Assembly: GCF_002327105.1 (NCBI RefSeq)
Contig: NZ_CP023406.1
Location: 744,001 to 808,000, forward strand
Reading direction: 5' to 3'
From: Luteimonas chenhongjianii
GTDB lineage: Bacteria > Pseudomonadota > Gammaproteobacteria > Xanthomonadales > Xanthomonadaceae
Length of the DNA stretch: 64,000 nucleotides
Made by a program: the position numbers and the translations under genes. Each line of letters begins with the position of its first letter. Position 1 is the first letter of the stretch. The notes beneath the pieces are model-generated. The model ran no database searches, was not told the DNA's origin, and worked only from the letters and a program-made list of their open reading frames with translations. This document shows, one piece after another, positions 51,774 to 61,504 of the stretch.

Positions 51774-52649
51774 TCAGCCGAGCACGGCGCGGGCCACGTC
51801 GGCGTGCAGCGCGTCGATCGCGGGCCCGCTCACCCCGGCGCCGTGCACATAGACCGCCAGCAGCAGTGGCGCGCGACCGGGCGGATATAGCACGGCCACG
51901 TCCGCTGCCGTACCCGCGCCGCAGGTACCGGTCTTGTCGCCGACGATCCAGCCTGCCGGCACGCCCGCGCGGATGCGCGCCTCGCCAGTGCGGTTCTCGA
52001 TCAGCCATGCGGCGAGGACTGCCTGCAAGGGCGCGCGCAGCACGTCCCCGAACAGCAGCCGCTGCAGGCTGTCGACCATCGCGCGCGGGCTGGTGGTGTC
52101 GCGCGGATCATCGCGCGCGGCCTCGTTGAGGTCCGGTTCCCAGCGGTCCAGGCGCGTGACCGGATCGCCGAGTGCGCGCAGGAACGCGGTCAATCCCGAA
52201 GGCCCGCCGACCAGGGGCAGCAGCAGGTTGGCGGCGGCGTTGTCGCTCAGCGTGACCGTCGCGCGGCACAGGTCGTCGACCCGCGCATTGCCCTGGGCCA
52301 GGCGCGTTTCTACGTACGGCGAGTACGGGACGAGATCGCCCGCGGCCACGTCCACCGGTTGATCCAGGCGCACGTGCCCGCGCTCGACGGCGTGTAGCAC
52401 CGCCCCTGCCAGCAGCGCCTTGAACGTGCTGCACATCGGGAAGCGTTCCTCCTCGCGCCGACCCAGCCTGCGCCCGGTGCCGGTATCGAGCACGGCGATG
52501 CCGAGCCGGCCACCTGCGGCCTGTTCCAGCGCGGCCAGCGCTGCATCCAGCGTCGCGTCGTCGTCGGCGGCGGCGGCGAGCAGCGGCGACGCGGTGGCGG
52601 CCAGCAGCAGGTTGCCGGCGCCGATCAGGAGGTGACGACGTGTGGGCAT
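51774..52649 (-). CDS. class A beta-lactamase, L2-like
   Basis: A 291-aa serine beta-lactamase. The N-terminus (MPTRRHLLIGAGNLLLAATA) looks like a twin-arginine-type signal peptide ending in ASPLLAAAA, so export is via Tat. Active-site elements: S74-T-F-K77 in PMCSTFK, SDN at 135-137, E171 in WEPDLNEA (the omega loop) and K239-T-G in GDKTGTCG. The pattern PMCSTFK and DPRDTTSP is like the L2 enzyme of Stenotrophomonas. No LysR-type ampR gene is divergent from it here, so it may be constitutive or controlled from elsewhere. The spectrum cannot be read from sequence. Confidence 0.92.
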   Translation of the reverse strand: MPTRRHLLIGAGNLLLAATASPLLAAAADDDATLDAALAALEQAAGGRLGIAVLDTGTGRRLGRREEERFPMCSTFKALLAGAVLHAVERGHVRLDQPVDVAAGDLVPYSPYVETRLAQGNARVDDLCRATVTLSDNAAANLLLPLVGGPSGLTAFLRALGDPVTRLDRWEPDLNEAARDDPRDTTSPRAMVDSLQRLLFGDVLRAPLQAVLAAWLIENRTGEARIRAGVPAGWIVGDKTGTCGAGTAADVAVLYPPGRAPLLLAVYVHGAGVSGPAIDALHADVARAVLG

Positions 52650-52753
52650 GGCAGCAGTGTCCTGGGCGGGCCGGAAGTCTAGGGAATCGACGGTTCGCGC
52701 GCGATGCACCAGGCGCACAGCCCAGGTGCGCGCCCGCGGATCCGCCTCGGGAT

Positions 52754-53980
52754 TCAGTCCGGACTGCGCGACCGGGCGATCGCCGCGATCTGGGCCTTGC
52801 GCAGCGCCTTGCCGATCGCCGGGCCGGTGATGCCTTCGGCCACCAGCTCGCGCGCATTGATCGCGAGCGCCGCGGCATGGGCGCGCCGCAGCAGGTCGGC
52901 CTGCGGGTAGGCAGCCTCGGCACTGCCCAGCCGGCCGCGCTTGTCGCATTCGCACACCGTGGCCAGCTGGTCGATACGTGCGGGCTTGCGGAAGCCGTCG
53001 CACCGCGCGATCAGGTCATGCAGCGTGGCATCGCGCAGTTCCTCGATGCGGTGGATGTTGAGGTGCTCACGGCAGGCGATGATCGCGAGATCGCGGTGCT
53101 CGGCGGGCACCTTCAGTCGCGCGCACAGGGCCTCGAGCGGCCGGATGCCCGTGTGCTCGTGGCCGACATGGCGCGGCCATCTGTCTGCAGGGGTCAGGGC
53201 CTTGCCCAGATCGTGGGTCAGCGCGGCGAATCCGATGCGCGCATCCCCCGGCGCGAGGCGCGCGGCCATGTCGACGACCAGCTCGACGTGGACCCCGGTA
53301 TCCACCTCGGGATGGAATTCGGCGCGCTGCGGCACGCCGTAGAGCGCGTCCACTTCCGGTAGCACCACCGCGAGTGCACCGCAGTCGTGCAGCGTGCGCA
53401 GGAAGGCCGAAGGCGACCGGGATGCCAGTGCGCGCGCCAGCTCCTGCCACACCCGCTCGGGCGTCAGCGCCTCGAGCTCACCGGCGTCCACCATGCCGCG
53501 CATCAACGCCATGGTCTCGTCGGCGACCGTGAAGCCCAAGGGCGCGAAACGCGCCATGAACCGCGCCGCGCGCAGCACGCGCAGCGGATCTTCACAGAAC
53601 GCCGGGCCCACGTGACGCAGCACCCGTGCCTCGATGTCGGACCTGCCGCCGTAAGGATCGATCAGCGTGCCGTCCGGCGCCTGGGCGATCGCATTGATCG
53701 TGAAGTCGCGGCGCCCCAGATCCTGCTCCAGCGTGACCGAAGGATCGGCGTCGACGACGAAGCCGCGGTAGCCGCGTCCGGACTTGCGCTCGGTCCGCGC
53801 GAGCGCGTGCTCCTCTTGGGTCGCGGGATGCAGGAAGACCGGGAAATCCCGCCCGACCGGGCGAAAGCCGGCCGCTTCCATCGAAGCCTGGGTTTCGCCC
53901 ACGACCACGTGGTCCCGGTCACCCGGGCTCAGTCCGAGCAACCGGTCGCGCACCGCGCCACCCACCAGATAGATCTCCAT
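52754..53980 (-). CDS. cca: CCA-adding tRNA nucleotidyltransferase
   Basis: Repairs and adds the 3' CCA end of tRNAs. 408 aa. The nucleotidyltransferase domain has [33 protein letters not shown] and AARFMARF; the C-terminal HD domain has [16 protein letters not shown] and HEHTG. The 408-aa length fits the gammaproteobacterial enzyme with phosphohydrolase domain. Start at 53980 matches the conserved GGAVRD region spacing. Convergent with no gene; beta-lactamase lies about 100 bases downstream. Confidence 0.95.
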   Translation of the reverse strand: MEIYLVGGAVRDRLLGLSPGDRDHVVVGETQASMEAAGFRPVGRDFPVFLHPATQEEHALARTERKSGRGYRGFVVDADPSVTLEQDLGRRDFTINAIAQAPDGTLIDPYGGRSDIEARVLRHVGPAFCEDPLRVLRAARFMARFAPLGFTVADETMALMRGMVDAGELEALTPERVWQELARALASRSPSAFLRTLHDCGALAVVLPEVDALYGVPQRAEFHPEVDTGVHVELVVDMAARLAPGDARIGFAALTHDLGKALTPADRWPRHVGHEHTGIRPLEALCARLKVPAEHRDLAIIACREHLNIHRIEELRDATLHDLIARCDGFRKPARIDQLATVCECDKRGRLGSAEAAYPQADLLRRAHAAALAINARELVAEGITGPAIGKALRKAQIAAIARSRSPD

Positions 53981-54046
53981 CACCGGATGATGCCATGCGC
54001 TGCACATCCGGCCGCCTAGACTGGCCCGCCGTCAGCCGGATTTCCC

Positions 54047-55261
54047 GTGCCCGTCCCGCCACGCCCGGCGCCCCGGTGGTTCGGTCTGCTGCTGGCCCTG
54101 CCGCTACCCGCGGCGGCAGCGACGGCGACGGCCGGCTCGGGTGACGTCCTCGACATCACGCTGATGCTGGTCTATCTGGGCCTGGCGATCGTGCTGTCCT
54201 TCCTGTGCTCGATCGCCGAATCGGTGCTGCTCAGCATCACGCCGTCGTTCATCGCCCACCTGCGGGCCGAGCGTCCGCATCTGGCCGGCACGCTGAAGAC
54301 GCTGCGCTACGACCGCATCGACCAGTCGCTGGCCGCGATCCTCACCCTCAATACGATCGCCCACACCGCCGGCGCCGTCGGCGCCGGAGCCAAGGCATCC
54401 GACGCGTTCGGCAGCGCGTGGGTGGGGGTGTTCTCGGCAGTGGCGACCCTGTTGATCCTGTTCCTGTCGGAGATCGTGCCCAAGTCCCTCGGCGCGCAGT
54501 ACTGGCGGCAGCTTGCCGCGCCCGTGGCCAGCTTCGTGCGCCTGCTGATCGTGGTGCTGTACCCGCTGATCCGGCTGTCGGACATGCTGACGCGGCTGAT
54601 CTCGCGCGGGCGCCGGGCGCATGTCTTCAATCGCGAGGAGTTCATCGCGATGGCCGGCGTGGGCGAACGGAGCGGCGACATCCTGCCGCGCGAATCGCGG
54701 GTGCTGCGCAACCTGTTCCGCATGGCGGAGCTGCGCGCCGAAGACGTGATGACCCCGCGCCCGGTGGTGGCCGCGCTGCGCGACGACACCACGGTCTCGC
54801 AGGCGCTTGCGGATCCACGCGTCGCGCCGTTCTCGCGTATCCCCATATACCGGCAGGACATCGACGATGCGGATGCCTTCGTGCTGCGTGCCGAACTGTT
54901 ACAGGCCGAGGCCCGCGATGAGGGCGGCGGGCCGCTGCGGCCACTGGCGCGCGAATTGCGCAGCGTGCCCGAAGGCATGCCGTTGACCGCGCTGCTGGAT
55001 TTCCTGCTCGACGGCCGCCAGCAGATCGTGCTGGTGGTCGACGAATACGGCGCCACCCGCGGGCTGGTGACGATGGAGGACGTGGTCGAGACGCTGCTCG
55101 GCCAGGAGATCGTCGACGAGAGCGATCGCGTCGACGACATGCAGCGGCTGGCACGCCGTCGCTGGGAGGAGCGCGCCGCCGCGCACGGACTGGCGGTCTC
55201 GCCCGGCGATCACGAACACGATCGATCGGACCCTGCCAATCCGGGCGGCGCTCAAGGCTGA
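54047..55261 (+). CDS. CNNM/CBS-domain membrane protein (hemolysin-like)
   Basis: A 404-aa membrane protein related to CorB/YfjD/HlyC. The N-terminal signal/TM and CNNM domain span about residues 1-180 (LSFLCSIAESVLLSITPSFIAHL; FLSEIVPKSLGAQYW), then paired CBS domains from ELRAEDVMTPRPVVAAL to VLVVDEYGATRGLVTMEDVVETLLG. A Mg2+/metal transport or regulation role is known for some CNNM proteins. The C-terminal transport-associated (CorC) domain is short or absent; the tail is polar. Start is GTG at 54047. Confidence 0.85.
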   Translation: MPVPPRPAPRWFGLLLALPLPAAAATATAGSGDVLDITLMLVYLGLAIVLSFLCSIAESVLLSITPSFIAHLRAERPHLAGTLKTLRYDRIDQSLAAILTLNTIAHTAGAVGAGAKASDAFGSAWVGVFSAVATLLILFLSEIVPKSLGAQYWRQLAAPVASFVRLLIVVLYPLIRLSDMLTRLISRGRRAHVFNREEFIAMAGVGERSGDILPRESRVLRNLFRMAELRAEDVMTPRPVVAALRDDTTVSQALADPRVAPFSRIPIYRQDIDDADAFVLRAELLQAEARDEGGGPLRPLARELRSVPEGMPLTALLDFLLDGRQQIVLVVDEYGATRGLVTMEDVVETLLGQEIVDESDRVDDMQRLARRRWEERAAAHGLAVSPGDHEHDRSDPANPGGAQG

Positions 55262-55442
55262 GCGGTCGGGGCCGGGCTGCGCATCAGTCGCGCGAAAACT
55301 CGCGGGTGGCCGCGCGCCGCGCGGAGCCCGGGGAGTTCCGTGACCCTCTCCATCTGTCCCGCAGACCCCGTGTCCGGCCGTATACGCCTCGCGCGACTGA
55401 AGAGGGCGACGCCACGACGCCGGTGCCGCGCGGCAAGGCGCG

Positions 55443-57419
55443 TCAGCTGGCCGGGCAGGCGAAGGTCCGGGTACGGGCGTCGCTGGTGCCACGCATGCGT
55501 GCATCCAGCGGTGCGGCCTTGCCGTACATCCGCCAGTCGTAGATCACGCTGAAGGCCAGCACGCGGGCGACGTACTCGCGCGTCTCGCGATAGCTGATGG
55601 TCTCGATCCAGATGTCGGGGTCCATGTCCGGACGCTGCGCCAGCCATCGGCCGGTGGGTGTCGGCCCCGCGTTGTAGGCGGCGATGGCGACATAGGGCAG
55701 CTGGTACATGTCCTTCTTCTCGCGCAGGTAGGCAGTGCCGATCGCGACGTTGGTGGCCGGGTCGTAGAGGCCCTCGGGCCCGCTCCAGGGCAGGCCCAGG
55801 CGCTGCGCGACCGCGGCGCCGGTCGCCGGCATCACCTGCATCAGGCCGCGGGCGTCGGCGGGCGAGCGCGCATTGGGATTGAACGTGCTCTCGGCGCGGA
55901 TCTCCGCCGCGACCCACGCGGGGTCGAGGCCGTGCCGCTGCGACTCGCGTTCGATCAGCGCCTGCTGGGTCAGCGGGAAGCGCAGGGTGTAGAGCCGCGA
56001 TTCCTCCGGCTGGCGGCCCAGCCCCAGAACGCCGCGGTCGTACCAGCCGCTTTCCTGCGCGACCTGCACCGCGATGCGTCGCTGGGTGTCGTCGAAGCGG
56101 GTGAGCGCGTCGGCCCATTCGCGCGCCGCCCAGCCAGGACGGTCGATGCGGTACAGCGCAAGTGCGCGCAGCAGGGCGGGATCGGCGGCCACCCTGGCGC
56201 GCGCATCGCTCGAGGGGGAGAAGTCCAGCGGACACAGCGCATACGGCTGGCCCAGCCGGTCGGCGGCCAGGAAACCGTGGAAATCGGGCTGTTTCGCCGC
56301 TTCGCGGAACAGCGGCTGGGCGCCGCTGCGATCGCCGGTGAGTTCGGTCATGCGCGCCTGGAACCAGGTCCAACGCGACTGGCTGCGCTGGGCCGGGCCC
56401 ATCTTGCGGATCGCGGCCAGTGCCGCCGCCCAGTCCTTGCGCGCCAGGGCTTCGCGCACGCGCCACTCGTGCAGGCGTTCGTCGTAGGCGCTCTCGGGCA
56501 CGCGGTTGAGCAGCCGCGCCGAATCGGGCAGATAGGAGGCCACGGTCCACAGCGCGGCCTGGTACAGCACGCGGCCGTTCTCGGTTTCGCCGAAGCCCAG
56601 CGCCTCCGCCAGCGCCGGCAGCCGGCGCTCGGCGCCCAGTGGATCGTCCTTGGCGTATTTCGCCAGGCCGTGCGAGGCGACGAGACGACTGCGCGCGGTC
56701 TTCGGCCACTGCAGCGCCCGGTCGTGCGGCGCCTGCATGAAGGCGGCGTAGTCCTCCGCAAGGGCCTGCTGGCTGCCGGACAGGCCACGGGCGATGCTGC
56801 GCATCACGCCGACGTCCTGCGCCGCGACGGCCAGGTCGAAGCGCTCCCAGCGCAGGGCATCGTCGAGGCCGCCGCGCGCTGCGAGCGTCGCGAGCGGCGC
56901 ATCGCATTCGTTCGGCAGCGAGGCGCCGGTGCTGCGCCACAGGGCCTGGGCATCGCGCGTCCACTGGGCGTCGGTGGCGCCGGTGCGCGCGCGCGCGTCG
57001 AGTTCGATGCAGCGCAACGCGGTATTGGTGATGCCCGGTGCCCAGGCTTCGCGCACCGCGGCCCATTCCTCGCGCTTGGCCAGCGCACGCAGCCAGGCTT
57101 CGCGGAACACCTCGGCGACCGGCGCGCCCTGGTGCCGGGCGATGAAGTCGCGCCCCTGCGCCAGCGGCAGGGTGTCGAGATTGCGGCGCAGCGAGGCGAA
57201 CTCCAGCCAGGCGGCCGCGGGATGGCTCCGCATCGCCGGGTCGACCGGCTGGCCGCGTTCGGCGGCCTGCATCGCGGCGCGGAACGCGGCGTCGTCGGGC
57301 GCCTGCGCGCAGACGGCCAGGGGCAGGCCCAGTGCGAACAGGAGCAGCAGTGCGCGCGTGAGCACTGAGCGGAATGTCGGCGGGTTCACACGGTGGGTCG
57401 GCGGCATCGGCATCGGCAT
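55443..57419 (-). CDS. soluble lytic murein transglycosylase (Slt70 type)
   Basis: A 658-aa periplasmic enzyme that cleaves murein glycan strands. Signal peptide within VLTRALLLLFALGLPLAVCAQ, a long alpha-superhelical U domain (about 40-480) and a C-terminal SLT domain with the catalytic Glu in IRAESTFNPNA and LMQVMPATGAAVAQRLGL, TAYLREKKD and VAAYNAGPTPTGRWL. The start lies among repeated ATG-CCG codons (57419, 57413 or 57407). It is divergent from purT. Together with amgK it points to active wall turnover. Confidence 0.93.
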   Translation of the reverse strand: MPMPMPPTHRVNPPTFRSVLTRALLLLFALGLPLAVCAQAPDDAAFRAAMQAAERGQPVDPAMRSHPAAAWLEFASLRRNLDTLPLAQGRDFIARHQGAPVAEVFREAWLRALAKREEWAAVREAWAPGITNTALRCIELDARARTGATDAQWTRDAQALWRSTGASLPNECDAPLATLAARGGLDDALRWERFDLAVAAQDVGVMRSIARGLSGSQQALAEDYAAFMQAPHDRALQWPKTARSRLVASHGLAKYAKDDPLGAERRLPALAEALGFGETENGRVLYQAALWTVASYLPDSARLLNRVPESAYDERLHEWRVREALARKDWAAALAAIRKMGPAQRSQSRWTWFQARMTELTGDRSGAQPLFREAAKQPDFHGFLAADRLGQPYALCPLDFSPSSDARARVAADPALLRALALYRIDRPGWAAREWADALTRFDDTQRRIAVQVAQESGWYDRGVLGLGRQPEESRLYTLRFPLTQQALIERESQRHGLDPAWVAAEIRAESTFNPNARSPADARGLMQVMPATGAAVAQRLGLPWSGPEGLYDPATNVAIGTAYLREKKDMYQLPYVAIAAYNAGPTPTGRWLAQRPDMDPDIWIETISYRETREYVARVLAFSVIYDWRMYGKAAPLDARMRGTSDARTRTFACPAS

Positions 57420-57622
57420 GTCGAGAGCGGCGACCGACTATAGCGAAGGCGGCCTGAAGCGCCGTGCAGGCGTGCACGGCTGTCGCGGCTCCCGGCGCGC
57501 ATGCCTGTCGGACCCAGGCGGCTCATGCCCGCGAAAGGGCCAGCGGCCGAGGGCGCGGCTGCGGCCAGGGTCCGGTGCGTCACCCACTAGAATGGCGACC
57601 CCAGTCCTTCCGGTCCGCATCC

Positions 57623-58819
57623 ATGGTCACTCTCGGCACGCCGCTCTCCACCTCCGCCACCCGCGTGCTGCTGCTCGGCTCGGGAGAGCTGGGCAAGGAG
57701 GTCGCGATCGAGCTGCAGCGTTTCGGCGTGGAGGTCATCGCCGCCGACCGTTACGCCGACGCCCCGGCGATGCAGGTCGCGCACCGCAGCCATGTGCTCG
57801 ACATGCTCGATCCGGCCGCGCTGCGCGCGCTCATCGAGTCCGAGCAGCCGCATCTGGTGGTGCCGGAGATCGAGGCGATCCACACCGACACTCTGGTCGC
57901 GCTGGAGCAGGGCGGCCTGAATGTCGTGCCGACCGCGCGCGCCACGCGGCTGACGATGGACCGCGAAGGCATCCGCCGGCTTGCCGCCGAGACCCTCGGC
58001 CTGCCGACCTCGCCCTATCGCTTCGTCGACACCCGCGAGGAATACCGCGCCGCGATCGATGCGGTCGGCCTGCCCTGCGTGGTCAAGCCGGTGATGTCGT
58101 CCTCGGGCAAGGGCCAGAGCACCGTGCGCAGCGAGGCCGACATCGATGCGGCCTGGGACTACGCGCAGACCGGCGGCCGCGCCGGTGCGGGGCGCTGCAT
58201 CGTCGAGGGCTTCATCGACTTCGATTACGAGATCACCCTGCTGACCGTGCGCCATGCCGGGGGCACCGCGTTCTGCGCGCCGATCGGCCATGTGCAGATC
58301 GCCGGCGACTACCGCGAGAGCTGGCAGCCGCAGGCGATGTCGCCGGCGGCATTGCAGCGCGCACGCGAGGTGGCGCGCGCGGTCACCGATGATCTGGGCG
58401 GCCGTGGCGTGTTCGGCGTGGAGTTGTTCGTCAAGGGTGACGAGGTCTGGTTCTCCGAGGTCTCGCCGCGCCCGCACGACACCGGCCTGGTCACGCTGGC
58501 CTCGCAGGAACTCAGCGAGTTCGCCCTGCATGCGCGCGCGATCCTCGGCCTGCCGGTTCCGGTGGACGCCGACGGCGTGGTGTTGCAGGCCGGCCCGGCC
58601 GCCTCGTGCGCGCTGCTCGCGCAGGGCACCGGCGTGCCGGTGTTCTCCAATGTCGACGTCGCCCTGCGCGCACCGCACAGCGCGGTGCGGCTGTTCGGCA
58701 AGCCGCGGGTGGACGGCCAGCGCCGGGTCGGCGTGACGCTGGCGCGTGCAGGCGACGTCGACGCTGCACGCACCATCGCCCGTGACGCCGCCGCCGCGAT
58801 CGGCGTCGAACTGCGCTGA
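57623..58819 (+). CDS. purT: formate-dependent phosphoribosylglycinamide formyltransferase 2
   Basis: ATP-grasp enzyme making formyl-GAR from formate in purine synthesis. 398 aa. Motifs: [69 protein letters not shown] and the metal/phosphate site [24 protein letters not shown]. The ATG at 57623 is the one before the conserved start. TAGAAT at 57588-57593 may be the -10. Confidence 0.95.
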   Translation: MVTLGTPLSTSATRVLLLGSGELGKEVAIELQRFGVEVIAADRYADAPAMQVAHRSHVLDMLDPAALRALIESEQPHLVVPEIEAIHTDTLVALEQGGLNVVPTARATRLTMDREGIRRLAAETLGLPTSPYRFVDTREEYRAAIDAVGLPCVVKPVMSSSGKGQSTVRSEADIDAAWDYAQTGGRAGAGRCIVEGFIDFDYEITLLTVRHAGGTAFCAPIGHVQIAGDYRESWQPQAMSPAALQRAREVARAVTDDLGGRGVFGVELFVKGDEVWFSEVSPRPHDTGLVTLASQELSEFALHARAILGLPVPVDADGVVLQAGPAASCALLAQGTGVPVFSNVDVALRAPHSAVRLFGKPRVDGQRRVGVTLARAGDVDAARTIARDAAAAIGVELR

Positions 58820-58895
58820 GCCTGCGCCGGACGCAAGCGTCGCGCCTTCCTGCGCCCCGCGCACAGGCAAGCCCCTTCTATTGCTGGACCTTCCC

Positions 58896-60074
58896 ATGAC
58901 CGCCAAGCTTCCCGCCATTCCCGAACCCGTCGCCGCGCTGGCGGCGCAGATGACCGCCTGGCGCCACGAGATCCACGCCTGGCCGGAACTGGGGTTCGAG
59001 GAGGTGAAGACCTCGGCGCTGGTCGCACGCGAGCTGCGTGCGCTCGGACTCGAGGTCCAAACGGGCCTGGGCGTCACCGGCATCGTCGCGGTGATCGACA
59101 GCGGCAAGCCGGGCATGTCGATCGGCCTGCGCGCCGACATGGACGCGCTGCCCATGGACGAAGTCGCCGGCGAGCGGGGCGAGCTGCCGTACCGGTCGCA
59201 GCGCCCGGGCGTGGCGCACACCTGCGGCCACGACGGCCATACCGCGGCACTGCTGGGCACCGCCCGGCACCTGGTCGCGCATCCGCCGGCGAGCGGCCGC
59301 GTGGTGCTGATCTTCCAGCCGGCCGAGGAAGGCGGGCGCGGCGCGATCCGGATGATCGAGGATGGCCTGCTGACCCGCTGGCCCTGCGACGAGGTCTATG
59401 CCTTCCACAACATGCCGGCGCTGCCAACCGGCGAGGCCAGCGTGCGCAGCGGCGCCACATTGCAGTCGCTGGCGGTGTTCGAGATCGCGATCGAAGGCGT
59501 CGGCGGCCACGCCGCCGCGCCGCATCGGGCGAACGATCCGCTACAGGTCGCGGCCCGCCTGGCCGTGGACATCTCCGCGATCGTCGGTCGCCACATCGAT
59601 CCGATGGAAGCGGCGCTGATCAACGTCGGCTCGCTGCAGGCCGGTACCACCCACAACATCATTCCCTCGACCGCATCGCTCAGCGGCACCATCCGCTCGC
59701 TGTCGAAGGACGTGCACGACGAGCTGCTCAAGCGCCTGCGCGCGCTGTGCGAGGGCCACGCGCAGATCTCCGGCTGCCGCATCGCGCTCGAGATTCCGCA
59801 TTCGTGCCCGCCCTGCGTCAACGCGCCCGAACAGGCTGCACTGGCGGCCGAGGCGATCGCCGACGTGCTCGGCGCGGATCACGTGAAGACCGACCTGCGC
59901 GCGTATCCGTTCTCCGACGATTTCTCCTATCTGCTCGAGCAGTGGCCCGGCGCCTACATGTTCCTCGGCATGGACAGCGCGATGTGCCACCACCCGACGT
60001 TCCGTTTCGACGACGGCCTGCTGCCGGTCGCGGCCGCCATGTTCGACCGTATCGTGCGGCGCCGTCTGGGCTGA
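58896..60074 (+). CDS. M20 family amidohydrolase
   Basis: A 392-aa zinc amidohydrolase of the M20D type (N-acyl amino-acid hydrolase / hippurate hydrolase-like). It has [45 protein letters not shown] (metal His, Cys and His), [10 protein letters not shown] (catalytic Glu) and the C-terminal [11 protein letters not shown] metal site. Substrate unknown. Follows purT after about 75 bases with no clear terminator. Confidence 0.92.
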   Translation: MTAKLPAIPEPVAALAAQMTAWRHEIHAWPELGFEEVKTSALVARELRALGLEVQTGLGVTGIVAVIDSGKPGMSIGLRADMDALPMDEVAGERGELPYRSQRPGVAHTCGHDGHTAALLGTARHLVAHPPASGRVVLIFQPAEEGGRGAIRMIEDGLLTRWPCDEVYAFHNMPALPTGEASVRSGATLQSLAVFEIAIEGVGGHAAAPHRANDPLQVAARLAVDISAIVGRHIDPMEAALINVGSLQAGTTHNIIPSTASLSGTIRSLSKDVHDELLKRLRALCEGHAQISGCRIALEIPHSCPPCVNAPEQAALAAEAIADVLGADHVKTDLRAYPFSDDFSYLLEQWPGAYMFLGMDSAMCHHPTFRFDDGLLPVAAAMFDRIVRRRLG

Positions 60075-60283
60075 AGCGGAAGTCGCGGGGAAGGGTGATG
60101 GCGGATACCGCTCCCTCCGGGAGCGGTCGACGCGCCCACTGCTTTGGCCGAGGGGGCTCGCGAGGGGAAGACCCCGCCTTCGCGGTCATCGCCGACACGG
60201 CCCGGCACGCCTCCGTCAGCCGGCGTAAGCTGTGCGCCGCGCCGCCGGCCGATGCGGCGCGTCGACCTCCACGCGAGCGCCCC

Positions 60284-61396
60284 ATGTCACAGCGCGACTG
60301 GGTGGCCCAGGCCATCCGCAAGATCGAAGCCGATTTCAACCGCTCGGCCGACACGCATCTGATTCCGTTGGGGCTGCCGGGCTTTCCCGGCATCGACGTC
60401 TACCTCAAGGACGAATCGAGCCATCCCACCGGCAGCCTCAAGCACCGTCTCGCGCGATCGCTGTTCCTCTATGCGCTGGCCAACGGCTGGCTGCATGCGG
60501 GCAGCACGGTGGTCGAGGCGTCGAGCGGCTCGACCGCGGTATCGGAAGCGTATTTCGCGCGGCTGCTGGGCCTGCCGTTCGTCGCGGTGATGCCGTCGTC
60601 GACGTCGCCGGAGAAGATCGCTGCGATCGAATTCCACGGGGGACGCTGCCATCTGGTGCCGAGCGCCTGCGGTATCGCCGAGGCTTCGGTGCGCCTTGCG
60701 CGCGAGACCGGCGGCCACTTCATGGACCAGTTCACCTACGCCGAGCGCGCGACCGACTGGCGCGCGAACAACAACATCGCCGAGTCGATCTTCAAGCAGA
60801 TGGCGCATGAGGCCCATCCCGTTCCGCGCTGGATCGTCTGCAGCGCCGGCACCGGCGGCACCAGCGCCACGATCGGACGATACGCGCGCTACCGCGGCTA
60901 CGACACCCGGGTGTTGTGCGCCGATCCCGAGCACTCCGCGTTCTTCGCCCATTACGCACGCTGCATCGTCGGCGAAGCGACGGGCGACCCGGCCCCGGCA
61001 CCGCCGTCGCGGATCGAGGGCATCGGCCGCCCGCGCGCGGAAGCCAGCTTCATTCCCGGCTGCGTCGACGCGATGCTCAAGGTGCCCGACGCCCTGAGCC
61101 TCGCGGCGATGCGCTGGACCAATACGCGTCTGGGTCGGCGCGTCGGCGGCTCCACCGGCACCAACGTCATCGGTGTGCTGCATGCCGCGCATGCGATGCG
61201 CGCGGCGGGGCGCAGCGGTTCCATCGTCAGCATCCTGTGCGACGGCGGCGAGCGCTACGCGCACAGCTACTACGCGCACGACTGGTACGCCGCCCAAGGC
61301 TTCGACATGGACGCGGCTGGCACCCTGGTCCGGGCGGTGGCCGAGCAGGCCGCGGCTTTGCCTCCACTGCCGACGGCGGGTGAGGCTGCCAACTGA
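60284..61396 (+). CDS. cysteine-synthase-fold PLP enzyme
   Basis: A 370-aa fold-type II PLP enzyme: [18 protein letters not shown] carries the PLP lysine (after a SLK), [21 protein letters not shown] the substrate loop, [18 protein letters not shown] the phosphate-binding turn. It is like 'PLP-dependent cysteine synthase family' proteins, some of which are cysteine desulfhydrases (Cds1-like). A Ser-rich metabolic role is not assignable. The start at 60284 avoids a low-complexity upstream stretch. Confidence 0.88.
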   Translation: MSQRDWVAQAIRKIEADFNRSADTHLIPLGLPGFPGIDVYLKDESSHPTGSLKHRLARSLFLYALANGWLHAGSTVVEASSGSTAVSEAYFARLLGLPFVAVMPSSTSPEKIAAIEFHGGRCHLVPSACGIAEASVRLARETGGHFMDQFTYAERATDWRANNNIAESIFKQMAHEAHPVPRWIVCSAGTGGTSATIGRYARYRGYDTRVLCADPEHSAFFAHYARCIVGEATGDPAPAPPSRIEGIGRPRAEASFIPGCVDAMLKVPDALSLAAMRWTNTRLGRRVGGSTGTNVIGVLHAAHAMRAAGRSGSIVSILCDGGERYAHSYYAHDWYAAQGFDMDAAGTLVRAVAEQAAALPPLPTAGEAAN

Positions 61397-61504
61397 CGGT
61401 CAAGCTGGGGTTGACCCTAGGTGCAGCGAGGTTAAGGATTCGTTACAAGGAATTGCCGGCAGGACAGGGGCTCCGGCACACCATCCGCCCACGGAGTTGC
61501 ACAC

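Noticed and set aside
57420..57622. Divergent promoter pair for slt and purT
   Set aside because: TATAGT- and TAGAAT-like -10 elements are present, but no matching -35 boxes, so not listed as features.
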